Shown one piece after another: positions 27,952 to 36,996 of a DNA stretch of 64,000 nt (its first letter is position 1; each line of letters opens with the position of its first letter). Made by a program: the position numbers and the translations under genes. The DNA is from Bog-473 sp963744225 (GTDB lineage: Bacteria; Actinomycetota; Acidimicrobiia; Acidimicrobiales; RAAP-2), in NCBI GenBank assembly GCA_963744225.1, contig CAVUSV010000004.1, positions 248,001-312,000 on the forward strand, read 5' to 3'. Below the pieces are notes generated by a model. The model searched no databases and was not told the origin of the DNA. It saw only the letters and a list, made by a program, of their open reading frames with translations.

Positions 27952-28824
27952 GTGCCTGAGTCCCGCAGGGTCGCCCTGGTCACCGGCGCCAGCCGCGGCA
28001 TCGGGCGCTGCGCCGCAGTCGCCCTGGCCCGACGTGGCTTCGACGTGGCCATCACCGCTCGCACCGTGCACGAGGGCGACGGCCGTGCCCATTCTTCGAG
28101 CACGCTCGTGCCGGACGAGCCGCGACCCATCGCCGGGAGCCTCGACGTCACCGCGGCGCAGATTCAGGAGCTTGGACGCACCTGCGTGGTCGTGCCGATG
28201 GACCTCATGGAACGTGCCTCGGTCGAGCGCGCCGCTGAGGTGACGCTCGCCACCCTGGGCCGGGTCGACGTACTGGTCAACAACGCCATCTACCAGGGGC
28301 CGGGAACGATGGACCGGATCCTGGACCTTCCCCTCGAGCTGGCCGAGCGGTGCCTCGTCGGCGACTACCTCCACCCGCTCCTCCTGACCCAGCTTGTGTT
28401 GCCCGGCATGATCGAGCGTGGGGAGGGCCGCCTCGTCAACATGCTCTCCGAGGCCGCCTTCACGACGCCGCCAGCGCCAGCGGGAGCCGGCGGATGGGGG
28501 GTGGCCTATGCCGCCGCCAAGGCGGCCTTCCACCGGGTCACGGACATGTGCCACGTCGAGTTCTCGGCGCAGGGAATCTGGGCCTTCTCCATCGCTCCGG
28601 GACTCACCCTCACCGAGTCGATGCGGGCGTCGGGCATGGACGCAGTGCTGGTGGGCGCTGGGCACGTGCCCGCACCGCCGGACGTCGCGGGCGAGGTCGC
28701 GGCCTGGCTGGGGGACGACCCCGACGCCGGTCGCTACGCCGGACAGATGGTGTCATCACGCCGTTTGTGCAAGGAGCTCGAGCTCCATGAGGGCTGGCCG
28801 CCGCCGACCGGGCGCCCCGGGTAG
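27952..28824 (+). CDS. Short-chain dehydrogenase/reductase
   Basis: A 290-residue SDR with the cofactor motif TGASRGIGR, NNA in the fourth strand (VLVNNAIYQG) and the catalytic YAAAK. It is longer than the neighbouring SDR because of an insertion after the third strand (residues 40-65) and an extended C-terminus. The GTG start is eight bases after the previous gene. The two SDRs differ clearly in sequence, so they probably act on related but different steps, as in fatty-acyl or steroid-type degradation, though this is a guess. Confidence 0.86.
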   Translation: MPESRRVALVTGASRGIGRCAAVALARRGFDVAITARTVHEGDGRAHSSSTLVPDEPRPIAGSLDVTAAQIQELGRTCVVVPMDLMERASVERAAEVTLATLGRVDVLVNNAIYQGPGTMDRILDLPLELAERCLVGDYLHPLLLTQLVLPGMIERGEGRLVNMLSEAAFTTPPAPAGAGGWGVAYAAAKAAFHRVTDMCHVEFSAQGIWAFSIAPGLTLTESMRASGMDAVLVGAGHVPAPPDVAGEVAAWLGDDPDAGRYAGQMVSSRRLCKELELHEGWPPPTGRPG

Positions 28825-28840
28825 AGCCACCGATTCGAGG

Positions 28841-29617
28841 TCATGGGAGCCCTGGACGTGCGATCTGGTCCAAACAGGACAGCACCTCTTGAAAGGCCGC
28901 ACCGCCGGGATCGATCATCTCCAGGTGGCCAACCCCGGGAAGAGGGACATAGCGAGCGTCGCCGCCTCTGGCACGGACCAGTTCGACATAGTCGCTGCTG
29001 AGCGTGGGCGGCACGGTCGTGTCCTGCAGGCCATGCAGAAGGAGTTGCCGGGTTGCCGACGGCGCGAGCTCGGCCGGAGAACCCAGGGCGTAGCGATCCG
29101 GCACCTCCTCTGGGCGCCCCCCCATCAGGTCCGCGACCGCGTCACCACCGACGCGGCGCTGTGCCGCGGCCGCGAGATCAACGACGCCCGCCAGTGAGAT
29201 CGCCGTGTGGACACGAAGCAGGCCCGCAAGACGGTCTGCCCTCCTCACGGACCAACTTGAGCCGGCCCACAAGGCAAGGTGGCCTCCGGCCGAATGGCCG
29301 CAGGCCACGATGCGCTCCAGATCGATTCCCTCGACGGCGGTGAGGGCCCCGAACGCGTCCGAAACGTCTTCGAAAGTCTCGGGCCAACCGCCGCCTCCGA
29401 GACGTCCGACACGCCGATACTCAATGTTGTACGCGACCCATCCGTGCGCCGCGATCGCCGCCGCCATGCGATGCATGAGCCGTTTGGTGTAGAGCTGTCG
29501 CCAGAATCCCCCATGGATCAGAGCGACCACGGGACGGTTCGCGTGGTTCCCCGCGGGCCGCCACACCTCCGCCGTCTGCGCATGGTGACGCCCGTACGTG
29601 ACCTGCGTCCATCTCAC
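28841..29617 (-). CDS. Alpha/beta hydrolase, esterase or formamidase-like
   Basis: A 258-residue serine hydrolase of the BD-FAE/kynurenine formamidase-like group. The oxyanion hole is IHGGFWRQ, the nucleophile Ser is in ACGHSAGGHLA, a probable Asp follows GLQDTTVP and the His is in LPGVGHLEM. GTG at 29617 overlaps the stop of the upstream acyltransferase by four bases and has no ribosome-binding site, so it is translationally coupled. The pairing with a PlsC-like gene suggests a role in lipid or acyl ester turnover. Confidence 0.82.
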   Translation of the reverse strand: MRWTQVTYGRHHAQTAEVWRPAGNHANRPVVALIHGGFWRQLYTKRLMHRMAAAIAAHGWVAYNIEYRRVGRLGGGGWPETFEDVSDAFGALTAVEGIDLERIVACGHSAGGHLALWAGSSWSVRRADRLAGLLRVHTAISLAGVVDLAAAAQRRVGGDAVADLMGGRPEEVPDRYALGSPAELAPSATRQLLLHGLQDTTVPPTLSSDYVELVRARGGDARYVPLPGVGHLEMIDPGGAAFQEVLSCLDQIARPGLP

Positions 29618-30936
29618 GGCGTGCGGTCGACGATCCGGGCGGCATCGAGGACTTTCGCACGGTCGGCAAACACGCTGTCGAGAACACGGCCGCGCCGCCT
29701 CTTGACCGTCCGGTACCCCTCGAGCAATCCGCCCATCCGCTTGACTCGCTCGGCGAGCCGCACGGCCGTGTAGCCACACAGGGGCGCGATGACGGCAGCG
29801 GTCAGCCCGGCCCATGCTCCGTAGAAGTGGCCGACGCCAAACCCCAGGGCGACATAGACCGCGGAGAACAGCACGGCGCAGCCCAAGAGCTTGACGGTCG
29901 CTTTGATCCCCTCATTGTTCGGTCGCTTGGAGAGCTGTTTCATGATTTGGAACGGGACGATGTGCACCAGGACTCCGATGGCCGCGACGGGAATCGCGCA
30001 GGCAACCTTGCACATTGACCAGGCAACGGACTTCCGGAGCCGTCCCCGGGGGTACTGGGCCACGACCTGGGCGTCGTCGATCCCGAGGAGGTCGAGATCG
30101 CGCTCGTAGGTGGTGAAGCCGTCGACGAGCGTCGACAGGGTGGCGGCATCCTCCTGCTCGGCTGACGACAACCGCTCGGCCATCTCAACCTGCTCGGCCA
30201 GCGTGACGACCGACGGCAACGTCACCTCCGGGCTGCGCACCACAACCTCTGCGATCCGTCCGAACAGCTGGGCCCTGGACCAAGACGAGAACGACGGGCT
30301 CACTCGTCTGAGCTGATCGGCCACATCTCGGGTTAGCCGGCGCACCGCCTCGTGACTGTCAGTGCCATAAGCACCGGACCAGCCCGCAACCGTGACGGGC
30401 TGGCCGACGCGGACGAGCGCCCGCGAGCGGAACCGGGCTTTGGCGTCGTAGACGAGTCCCACCGCCACGATCACGACGCCATCGACGCTGCCGTCGAACG
30501 CCGCCTCGAGGGCAATGCGGGCTGCTCCGGTCCGGAGCGGCTGCAACGACGCTTCGTCGTGACTGATGCCCTCGGGAAATATCGCAACGACGCCTTCGCG
30601 CGACAAGATCTCACGAGAGACGGCGAAGGCGGAGACATTGTGGTCTCCTTGGACTCCGTCACTCGCCCGGTACACCGGAATCACACCGGCCAGCTTCAAG
30701 AAGGGCCAGAGCGGCCAGATCCGAAAAAGCGTGGACTTGCCCAAGAATCGTGGATAACGACCGAGCGTCGCCATCAACAGCAATCCGTCGACCAATCCGT
30801 TGACATGGTTGGCGACGAGGACCACCGGTCCGCTCGAGGGTAGGTTCCTTCCGTTCTCCACCTCCACACTGCGAAAGAAGACACGAACCAAGAGGCGAGC
30901 GAGCAACCCCATGACCCCATCACTGATCCGCCGCAC
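29614..30936 (-). CDS. PlsC-like 1-acylglycerol-3-phosphate acyltransferase with membrane tail
   Basis: A 440-residue acyltransferase. The NHxxxxD catalytic motif is ANHVNGLVD near residues 42-50, and the glycerol-phosphate-binding FPEG is in VAIFPEGISHD. The second half is unusual for PlsC: a helical linker of about 100 residues, then three or four membrane helices near residues 320-400. This resembles large lysophospholipid acyltransferases found in some actinobacteria. The start is GTG at 30936; an in-frame ATG at 30912 is an alternative. It is coupled to the downstream hydrolase. Confidence 0.82.
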   Translation of the reverse strand: MRRISDGVMGLLARLLVRVFFRSVEVENGRNLPSSGPVVLVANHVNGLVDGLLLMATLGRYPRFLGKSTLFRIWPLWPFLKLAGVIPVYRASDGVQGDHNVSAFAVSREILSREGVVAIFPEGISHDEASLQPLRTGAARIALEAAFDGSVDGVVIVAVGLVYDAKARFRSRALVRVGQPVTVAGWSGAYGTDSHEAVRRLTRDVADQLRRVSPSFSSWSRAQLFGRIAEVVVRSPEVTLPSVVTLAEQVEMAERLSSAEQEDAATLSTLVDGFTTYERDLDLLGIDDAQVVAQYPRGRLRKSVAWSMCKVACAIPVAAIGVLVHIVPFQIMKQLSKRPNNEGIKATVKLLGCAVLFSAVYVALGFGVGHFYGAWAGLTAAVIAPLCGYTAVRLAERVKRMGGLLEGYRTVKRRRGRVLDSVFADRAKVLDAARIVDRTP

Positions 30937-31025
30937 GTACCCGTCCGCAACAATTCGTCAACGCGTCAATCTTCAAGCTCAAAGCGTCCGGCGTGGCCCG
31001 TCTCGCTCCCGCCCCGTCGGGCTCG

Positions 31026-31829
31026 TCACGCCGCGGCCTCGAGCCGGGAGAGCTTGGACACCGCCGTGTCGAGAAGGTGGAGCTCCGCCTGGCCCGGAAG
31101 CCGATCCACTCTTCGGTCGATACGGGATGTGAACTGGCGCCCCTCGTCGCCGTCAAAGAGATAGGTCACCAGGAATCCGACTTCCTCCTTCGGCATCACG
31201 CCCGAACCGACGGGGCGCCAGAGGTGCTTGAGGGCGAATCTCGTGAGCCGCTGTGCCCGCGGACTCTCGCTCAGCCGTCGGGCCGCCTCCGCGGCGTAGA
31301 AGTCGATGTGGCCGCCTTCTTGCTTCATGATCCGCTTCAGCAGTTCGCGCAGGGTCGGGTGGTCCGCCTTGTCCGACAAGCGTGCGTAGCCGGCCTGCGT
31401 CGTCCATTCGTTGATGGCGCCCCATGCCATGTGCAGGGCGGTGAAGGCTCTGCCGGCGAAGGCGGCGGAGCCGATTGTGCTGAACGTGGAGAGCGCTTCC
31501 TTGTGACGGCGCTTCTGGCGGAGAGTGGCGATGCGGGGAGCGCCCGCTTCTTCGCCGTGCGCCGCGAGCACCTGGCCGATCGCCTCGCCGTGCCACATCT
31601 CTTCGAACACCCAGCAGGACAGGAAGGAGGTGATGTCGGGATCCCGGTGTGCCGGGGTCAAGAGGAGGTCGCGCAGGTAGCAGACCGTGTGGTGCTCCAC
31701 GTCATGCATGTAGCGCAGCGATCGGAGGGCTTCCGGCGCCAGAGGCCGGTCCTTGAAGTCGTCGAAGTCGACACCGTCCAGATTGAGACGGCCCGCACGA
31801 TATTTGTATGAGTCGATGGTGGTTCTCAT
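31026..31829 (-). CDS. Ferritin-like diiron protein, function unknown
   Basis: A 267-residue helical protein with the same four-helix diiron ligand pattern as the gene at 18.7 kb: Glu in HDVEHHTV, ExxH in FEEMWHGEA, Glu in AINEWTTQ and ExxH in QEGGHIDF. It resembles acyl-ACP desaturase or rubrerythrin-type folds, but family and substrate cannot be fixed. The ATG at 31829 is the only clear start; the frame upstream is non-coding. It stands between the acyltransferase and an SCO6745-family gene, all on the minus strand, with gaps of 65-90 bases. Confidence 0.75.
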   Translation of the reverse strand: MRTTIDSYKYRAGRLNLDGVDFDDFKDRPLAPEALRSLRYMHDVEHHTVCYLRDLLLTPAHRDPDITSFLSCWVFEEMWHGEAIGQVLAAHGEEAGAPRIATLRQKRRHKEALSTFSTIGSAAFAGRAFTALHMAWGAINEWTTQAGYARLSDKADHPTLRELLKRIMKQEGGHIDFYAAEAARRLSESPRAQRLTRFALKHLWRPVGSGVMPKEEVGFLVTYLFDGDEGRQFTSRIDRRVDRLPGQAELHLLDTAVSKLSRLEAAA

Positions 31830-31894
31830 GGCGCCGGGTATTCGGAACCACAGGCGTGTCCGGATGGGCGGGCGGCGCACCGCCCCCTTTTGAC

Positions 31895-32782
31895 TCAGGA
31901 CAGGCGGGGCAGCCCCATCGGATTGGGGAAGGGCAGCAGGCCCGAGTCGCCCACACCTCCGGCACACGCCGACAGGGCGCCGTAAAGATCCTCGAGTGCG
32001 CCGTCGCTCAGACCCGCGTAGGCGGGCTCGGCCAGCCGGTCGGTCAGGTCCTCCACCTCCCCGTGCAATGTGCGCCCTGCGTCGGTGGCGCGTCCGTCGG
32101 GATGCAGCAGGCCTCGCGCGACGAGTGCCGCAGCGCTGGCGTCCCACTCCTGCTCGCTCCAGCCCCGGTTGTCCCGGAGCACCTCGGCGGGGATCGCCTT
32201 GGTGCCTGCCGCCAGCAGATGGGAATCGAGACCGGAGATCTGACGTGCCAAGAGTGCGGCCACGTGCCCATCCCCGCGGTGTTCGCGCAATGTGCTGCAG
32301 GCCTGCCAGGCCTCGCCCAGCCCCCCGGTGCCCAGGGCCGGCGCGATGCGCGCCCAGAGCGTCCGGTTGGCTGCCGCCATGACCCGTCCGTCGCCATCGC
32401 ATCCGTCCACGGCCCGCCGCAGCAGAGGCAGCGCCGATACCAGAGCGGAACGAGCTTCGACGCTGCACACCTCGCCGAGCGCGTCCGCGGCAGCGATGGC
32501 GCGCACACGGCACAGTGTCTCTGGCGCCACCACGTCCCAACACCCGGGCACCGCCGCGGCCACCATGCGCGGGTGGAAGTTGTAGAGGGCGGCGGTCACC
32601 GGTCCGGCGCTGACGCGGCCGAGAGGGGCAGCGCGTGCCGCGAAATATCCGGACCAGAAGCCGCGCAGGCCAGCTTCACGCAGCGCGGTGCGGCAGCCGG
32701 GTGCGAAGTAGGTCAGTGCGTGGACAGATTCGACGACGACCCAGAGGTCGCGGGCGGTGACCCGTCCCGGTCGCTGGCTCAG
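31895..32782 (-). CDS. SCO6745-family protein
   Basis: About 295 residues matching the SCO6745 family of actinobacterial proteins, which have a helix-turn-helix-like C-terminal part. The N-terminal LWVVVESVHALTYFAPG followed by LRGFWSGYFAARAAPLG is characteristic. The family is known from streptomycetes and mycobacteria but its function is not settled. No ATG, GTG or TTG start lies in frame near the expected N-terminus. A CTG at 32782 overlaps the qcrB stop (CTGA) and would be a coupled rare start, or a sequencing error hides the true one. Confidence 0.72.
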   Translation of the reverse strand: MSQRPGRVTARDLWVVVESVHALTYFAPGCRTALREAGLRGFWSGYFAARAAPLGRVSAGPVTAALYNFHPRMVAAAVPGCWDVVAPETLCRVRAIAAADALGEVCSVEARSALVSALPLLRRAVDGCDGDGRVMAAANRTLWARIAPALGTGGLGEAWQACSTLREHRGDGHVAALLARQISGLDSHLLAAGTKAIPAEVLRDNRGWSEQEWDASAAALVARGLLHPDGRATDAGRTLHGEVEDLTDRLAEPAYAGLSDGALEDLYGALSACAGGVGDSGLLPFPNPMGLPRLS

Positions 32783-34341
32783 CGCGTGACCTGACGCACG
32801 CCCGTGGGCGACGTCGCGGGCTCTCGGGTGCCCCCGTTGCTCAACGGCTCGATATCGATGCGCACCGGCACAGGTTCGGGCTCCATCTCGACGTGCTCGT
32901 CGTCGGGACGGGGCGGTGTCGCGACCGTGCTGTACTCGCCCTCGGCCGATCGCTGCACGATCACGGCGCGCTTGCGCTTCCCGATGTCGTGGACGCCCTG
33001 CATCTCCCGACAGAGCTGGTAGGCGGTCAGCCCCGCGATGATCGGGACGACGATGGTCGCGATACGGAAGAACCAGAGCACACCATTGAGGGACACGTGA
33101 AAGAAGTTCGCCAGGACGTCGGTCGAGCTCGCCGCGAACAGCGTGAACAGGAGGGAGAACATGGCCACGCCGGCCGCCGTGCGCTTCGGTCTGTCCCGCG
33201 GCCGGTCCAGCAAGTTGTGCATCGCCACGTCGCCGGTCACCCGGCGTTCGATCTGTGGCCAGATCATGCAGATGGTGAAGATCAGGCCGGGAAAGACGAC
33301 GGCCGGCAGGAAGACCTCGAGCGGGATGGTGTGCCCGAAGCCGGTGAGCTCCCACGACGGCATGATGCGCAGCGCGCCGTCGAGCCAGCCCATGTACCAG
33401 TCAGGCTGGACGGCATAGGAGATCTTCGAGGCGTCGTAGGAACCGAACTGCCAGATGGGGTTGATCTGGGCGAAGGCCCCCAGCAGCGCCGACACCGCGG
33501 TCACCATGAAGAGGAACCCGGTGGTCTTGGCCATGAAGGTGGGGAACATCGGCGATCCCACCACGTTGTCCTCCGTACGGCCCTCACCGGCGAACTGGGT
33601 GTGCTTCTGGCGGACCAGCAGACCCAGGTGGACCGAGATCAACCCGAGGAGCACGAGCGGGATGATCAGCACATGGATGATGTAGAAGCGGGGGATGATG
33701 ATGTTGCCCGGGAACGTCCCACCCCACAGGAACGAGACGAGGTAACTCCCCACGATCGGGATCGACTCGGCGATGGAGTAGCCGATCCGCAGGCCCGTGC
33801 CCGAGATCAGGTCGTCGGGCAGCGAGTACCCGATGAAGCCCTCGAAGATGGCCAGGATCAGCATCGTGATGCCGATGAGCCAGTTCAGCTCCCGCGGCTT
33901 GCGGAACGCCCCGGTGAGGAAGATGCGGCCCATGTGGACCACGATCGACGCGGTGAAGATGTCGGCCGCCCAGTGGTGCATCTGCCGCACGAGCAAGCCG
34001 CCCCGTACGTCGAAGGAGATGCTGACGGTCGACTTGTAGGCGTCAGAGACCCACTGCCCGTTTAGCGGCGTGTAGCTGCCGTGGTAGATGGACTGCGCGG
34101 TCGACGGCACGAAGAACAGCGACAGGAACACTCCGGTCGCCAGCAGCACAACGAACGAGTAGAGCGAGATCTCGCCCAGCATGAAGGACCAGTGGTCCGG
34201 GAAGATCTTGTCGAGGAAGACGCGCCCGCCCTTGGCCACCCCGAGGCGCTCGTCGAGCTCCTCGACGATCTTGCCGACTTGCCCGTAGGGTCCCCTCGCG
34301 GCCTTGGTGCTGCGCTTGGTCTTGGCCGCAGTAGCGCTCAT
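32779..34341 (-). CDS. qcrB: Cytochrome bc1 complex, cytochrome b subunit
   Basis: Quinol-oxidising core of complex III, 520 residues with eight or nine membrane helices. The first haem pair is marked by QMHHWAADIF and VVHMGRIF, the second by IIHVLIIP and the ISVHLGLL helix, and the quinol site has the PDWYMGWL motif that replaces PEWY in actinobacteria. The C-terminal 90 residues form a long soluble tail. The ATG at 34341 overlaps the qcrA stop by four bases. Confidence 0.95.
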   Translation of the reverse strand: MSATAAKTKRSTKAARGPYGQVGKIVEELDERLGVAKGGRVFLDKIFPDHWSFMLGEISLYSFVVLLATGVFLSLFFVPSTAQSIYHGSYTPLNGQWVSDAYKSTVSISFDVRGGLLVRQMHHWAADIFTASIVVHMGRIFLTGAFRKPRELNWLIGITMLILAIFEGFIGYSLPDDLISGTGLRIGYSIAESIPIVGSYLVSFLWGGTFPGNIIIPRFYIIHVLIIPLVLLGLISVHLGLLVRQKHTQFAGEGRTEDNVVGSPMFPTFMAKTTGFLFMVTAVSALLGAFAQINPIWQFGSYDASKISYAVQPDWYMGWLDGALRIMPSWELTGFGHTIPLEVFLPAVVFPGLIFTICMIWPQIERRVTGDVAMHNLLDRPRDRPKRTAAGVAMFSLLFTLFAASSTDVLANFFHVSLNGVLWFFRIATIVVPIIAGLTAYQLCREMQGVHDIGKRKRAVIVQRSAEGEYSTVATPPRPDDEHVEMEPEPVPVRIDIEPLSNGGTREPATSPTGVRQVTR

Positions 34342-35309
34342 GTGGTCCGCTCCCAAAACCCGGGCCCGACGGCCTGATCATAGGGCGCCCTGGCGATGAG
34401 ATGGCCCTGGTCGTTGTAGCCGAGCTTCATCTGGGGCAGCGGCCGGGGTGCCGGCCCGAACTGCGGCACCGCACCGTTGCGGACATTGAACATCGACTGG
34501 TGGCACGGGCAGACCAGAAGCTCGAGCTCCTGTTCGTACAGGCCGACCGGGCACCCGAGATGTGTGCACAGCTTCGAGTAGGCCACATAGCCATCGGGAG
34601 TCCAATCCTCCCGTCCCGGCATGGTCGGAGGAGTCAAGGGCTGGTCGGACACCCTGATGAGGATGGTCTGGTCGATGGCCTGCCCGTTGTCGGATATCTG
34701 GCCGTTGATCGGGTTGACGGTCGACCTCGGGTAGACGGTCATGACGCCGCCGACCACCAGCGTGTCCTTGCGGATCGGTCGCCCGTTGGCGTCGACCAGG
34801 ACCGTCCCGTCCCGCCAGTCGGTCACCTCGAGGGTATCCCCGGGAAGCGGGCCGAGCGAGCGGATGAGCGGGAAGGCGGCGACGATCCCGAAGATACCGG
34901 CCCCCAGCGCGAAGAGGCCGCCCAACATCTTGCGCCGCTTGACGACGACGGCCGAGCGCTCGACCAGCGCGGCGGACAGGGCGTCACGCTCCTCCGAGGT
35001 CGAGGCCAGGGGGTGGCGGTCCTCGACAAAGGGGCCCTGCGGCATCAGGTACTTGCCCCAGGCGGTGAGCCCGAAGCCGAGCAGGAACAGGCCGGCCCCG
35101 ATGGCGCCCCCGAGCTCCCACGGACTCCAGTTCTGCCAGTAGGCGGCTCCGAAGAGGGCGAGGAATACGATGGCCAGCAAGAAGATCGCGCCGATGATCA
35201 TCTCGGCGCGTGCCGGATTCTTCGCGGCGTCACTCATGTGCGGGTCGCTCAGGGCGGCCATCGGCATGGGCACCCGGGTGCGCGAAGGCTGGTGCTCGGG
35301 GTCGCTCAC
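34338..35309 (-). CDS. qcrA: Cytochrome bc1 complex, Rieske iron-sulfur subunit
   Basis: A 323-residue Rieske protein of the actinobacterial type, with two membrane helices at about residues 38-60 and 68-88 and a third before the Rieske domain. The [2Fe-2S] ligands are Cys248 and His250 (CTHLGC) and Cys267 and His270 (CPCHQS); Cys253 and Cys269 make the usual disulfide. Start GTG at 35309 and stop both overlap neighbours by four bases. Export of the folded cluster domain depends on the Tat system in other actinobacteria. Confidence 0.95.
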   Translation of the reverse strand: MSDPEHQPSRTRVPMPMAALSDPHMSDAAKNPARAEMIIGAIFLLAIVFLALFGAAYWQNWSPWELGGAIGAGLFLLGFGLTAWGKYLMPQGPFVEDRHPLASTSEERDALSAALVERSAVVVKRRKMLGGLFALGAGIFGIVAAFPLIRSLGPLPGDTLEVTDWRDGTVLVDANGRPIRKDTLVVGGVMTVYPRSTVNPINGQISDNGQAIDQTILIRVSDQPLTPPTMPGREDWTPDGYVAYSKLCTHLGCPVGLYEQELELLVCPCHQSMFNVRNGAVPQFGPAPRPLPQMKLGYNDQGHLIARAPYDQAVGPGFWERTT

Positions 35310-36304
35310 GAGCGCTCCCCGATCCAGAAGCAGATGAGGACGAGGGCGCCGACGCCGATCAGCAGGGCAACGAATCCCTCGGCCACCGGCCCGACGCCGC
35401 CGAGGCCGAAACCGCCCGGGTTGGTCGGGTGCTGAATCCGGCCGGTGACGTACGACACGAGGTCGGCCACCTGCTGATCCGTCAGGTTGCCCGAGAAGCG
35501 GGGCATGTTGGCTGGCCCCGTGCGGATCGCCTCGGCCACCTGCTGCGCAGTGATCGTGCGGTTTATCAGGGTCGGTGCATTGGTGCCGAAGGCCAGGGCG
35601 TCACCGGCACCCGTGATGGTATGGCAGGCGGCGCAGTTGAGGGAGAACAGGTCCGCTCCCGCCGACTGGTCGGCGCCGGCCAGGTGGGGGCTGGGCACGG
35701 CCGGCACGGCCGGGTCGAGAGAGTTGACCCAGGCGGCGAGCTCGAGCGCCTGGACGGGCGTCAGCCGGGTCGGCCGCCGTTCCGCCTCGACCGCCTTCAC
35801 GTCGGCCGCCGGCATGCGGCCAGAGGACACCCAGAAGTCGATCGTGGCGGCGCCGACGCCCTGGAGGTTCGGCCCGATGGCGGCCAGGCCGTTCTGGCCG
35901 ACACCGTTGGCGTCGTTGCCGTGGCAACTCGAGCACGTCTGCGCGAACAGAAGGCGGCCGGCGTCGATGAAGGACTGTGGCGGGTTGGTGTACGTGATGT
36001 AGCGGCTGCCGTAGGAGATGAGGTGGCCGTTGAGGCAGAAGCGCGAGCTGCTGTTGAAGGGATTGCCCGCGTTGCGCACCGTTCCGGTGACACCCTTCGT
36101 GTTCACGGTGCCGCAAGACCGCGTCGTGACGTGCACGTTGGGGATGGGCGGCACCTGTGCGGTGTCCGAATGTCCGCTCGCGCCGGCGTCGCCGCCGGGG
36201 AAGAACATCGCCAACGAGGCCATGGCGGCCACAAAGAGGAGTCCAGCAGGCAACACGTACCGGCTCAAGAACGTTCCCCGCTGTGGTGCGCGCACGCCTC
36301 GCAT
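35306..36304 (-). CDS. qcrC: Cytochrome bc1 complex, diheme cytochrome c subunit
   Basis: Actinobacterial diheme cytochrome c subunit of 332 residues that replaces both cytochrome c1 and soluble cytochrome c. Haem sites are CSSCH at 124-128 and CAACH at 224-228, with C-terminal membrane anchor near 305-325. Between the N-terminal helix and the first haem domain is an extra segment of about 65 residues containing Cys64 and Cys90, not usual in the family. The ATG at 36304, two bases after the ctaE stop, is preferred to a TTG at 36328. Confidence 0.94.
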   Translation of the reverse strand: MRGVRAPQRGTFLSRYVLPAGLLFVAAMASLAMFFPGGDAGASGHSDTAQVPPIPNVHVTTRSCGTVNTKGVTGTVRNAGNPFNSSSRFCLNGHLISYGSRYITYTNPPQSFIDAGRLLFAQTCSSCHGNDANGVGQNGLAAIGPNLQGVGAATIDFWVSSGRMPAADVKAVEAERRPTRLTPVQALELAAWVNSLDPAVPAVPSPHLAGADQSAGADLFSLNCAACHTITGAGDALAFGTNAPTLINRTITAQQVAEAIRTGPANMPRFSGNLTDQQVADLVSYVTGRIQHPTNPGGFGLGGVGPVAEGFVALLIGVGALVLICFWIGERS

Positions 36305-36306
36305 GC

Positions 36307-36909
36307 CTACTTGAGGAGGAACAGGCAACTGTAGAGCCCGACCCAGACGATATCGACGAAGTGCCAGTAGTAGGAGATGCCCTGCATCGCCGACAGTTCG
36401 CCGGGGTCACCGCCGATGTCGCCGCGCATGCGCCCCAGGAAGAACGTCATCGCGAGCAGACCGATGAAGACGTGGAGGCCGTGCAGGCCCGACATGATGT
36501 AGAAGAGCGAGCCATACGAGTTGGTGTACCAACGGGTGGTGGTGAAGAGCCACTCGAGGAGCTGGTTCCCGAGGAAGGCCGTCCCGAGGATGATGGTGGC
36601 GACGACCCAGAGGCGGGCGGAGCGCCGCCGCCGCCATTCGGCCTGGTAGACGGCGTACTGCATGGTGAAGCTGGACGACACCAGGACGAGGGTGAAGATG
36701 CCGGCCCGCACGACGTCGAGCTCGGTGCCGGCGGGCGGCCATGGCCCGACCGTGTTGGCCCGGATGGTGAAGAAGGCCGCGAAGAGCCCGCTGAAGAACA
36801 TCAGCTCGGAGCCCAGCCAGATCATGACGCCGATCGCCAACATCGGCGGCCGGTCGTGGACGATCTTTCCCTGTGGCGCGGGGACCTCCGCCGAAACAGC
36901 CTGGGTCAC
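36307..36909 (-). CDS. ctaE: Cytochrome c oxidase subunit III
   Basis: A 200-residue membrane protein with five helices. The conserved WLGSELMFFSGLFAAFF helix and ending WHFVDIVWVGLYSCLFLL identify subunit III of aa3 oxidase. It is the first gene of ctaE-qcrC-qcrA-qcrB, the standard actinobacterial order that couples complexes III and IV. The start is GTG at 36909, 87 bases after the helicase gene's stop on the same strand. Confidence 0.95.
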   Translation of the reverse strand: MTQAVSAEVPAPQGKIVHDRPPMLAIGVMIWLGSELMFFSGLFAAFFTIRANTVGPWPPAGTELDVVRAGIFTLVLVSSSFTMQYAVYQAEWRRRRSARLWVVATIILGTAFLGNQLLEWLFTTTRWYTNSYGSLFYIMSGLHGLHVFIGLLAMTFFLGRMRGDIGGDPGELSAMQGISYYWHFVDIVWVGLYSCLFLLK

Positions 36910-36996
36910 AGGGCAATTTCTAGTCGACCGGGAGCCGGAAGCGCCAACAAGCAGGTAGCGGGGTCGCGCCCCTGGTGGCGGGGCTGAACGCCCTGC

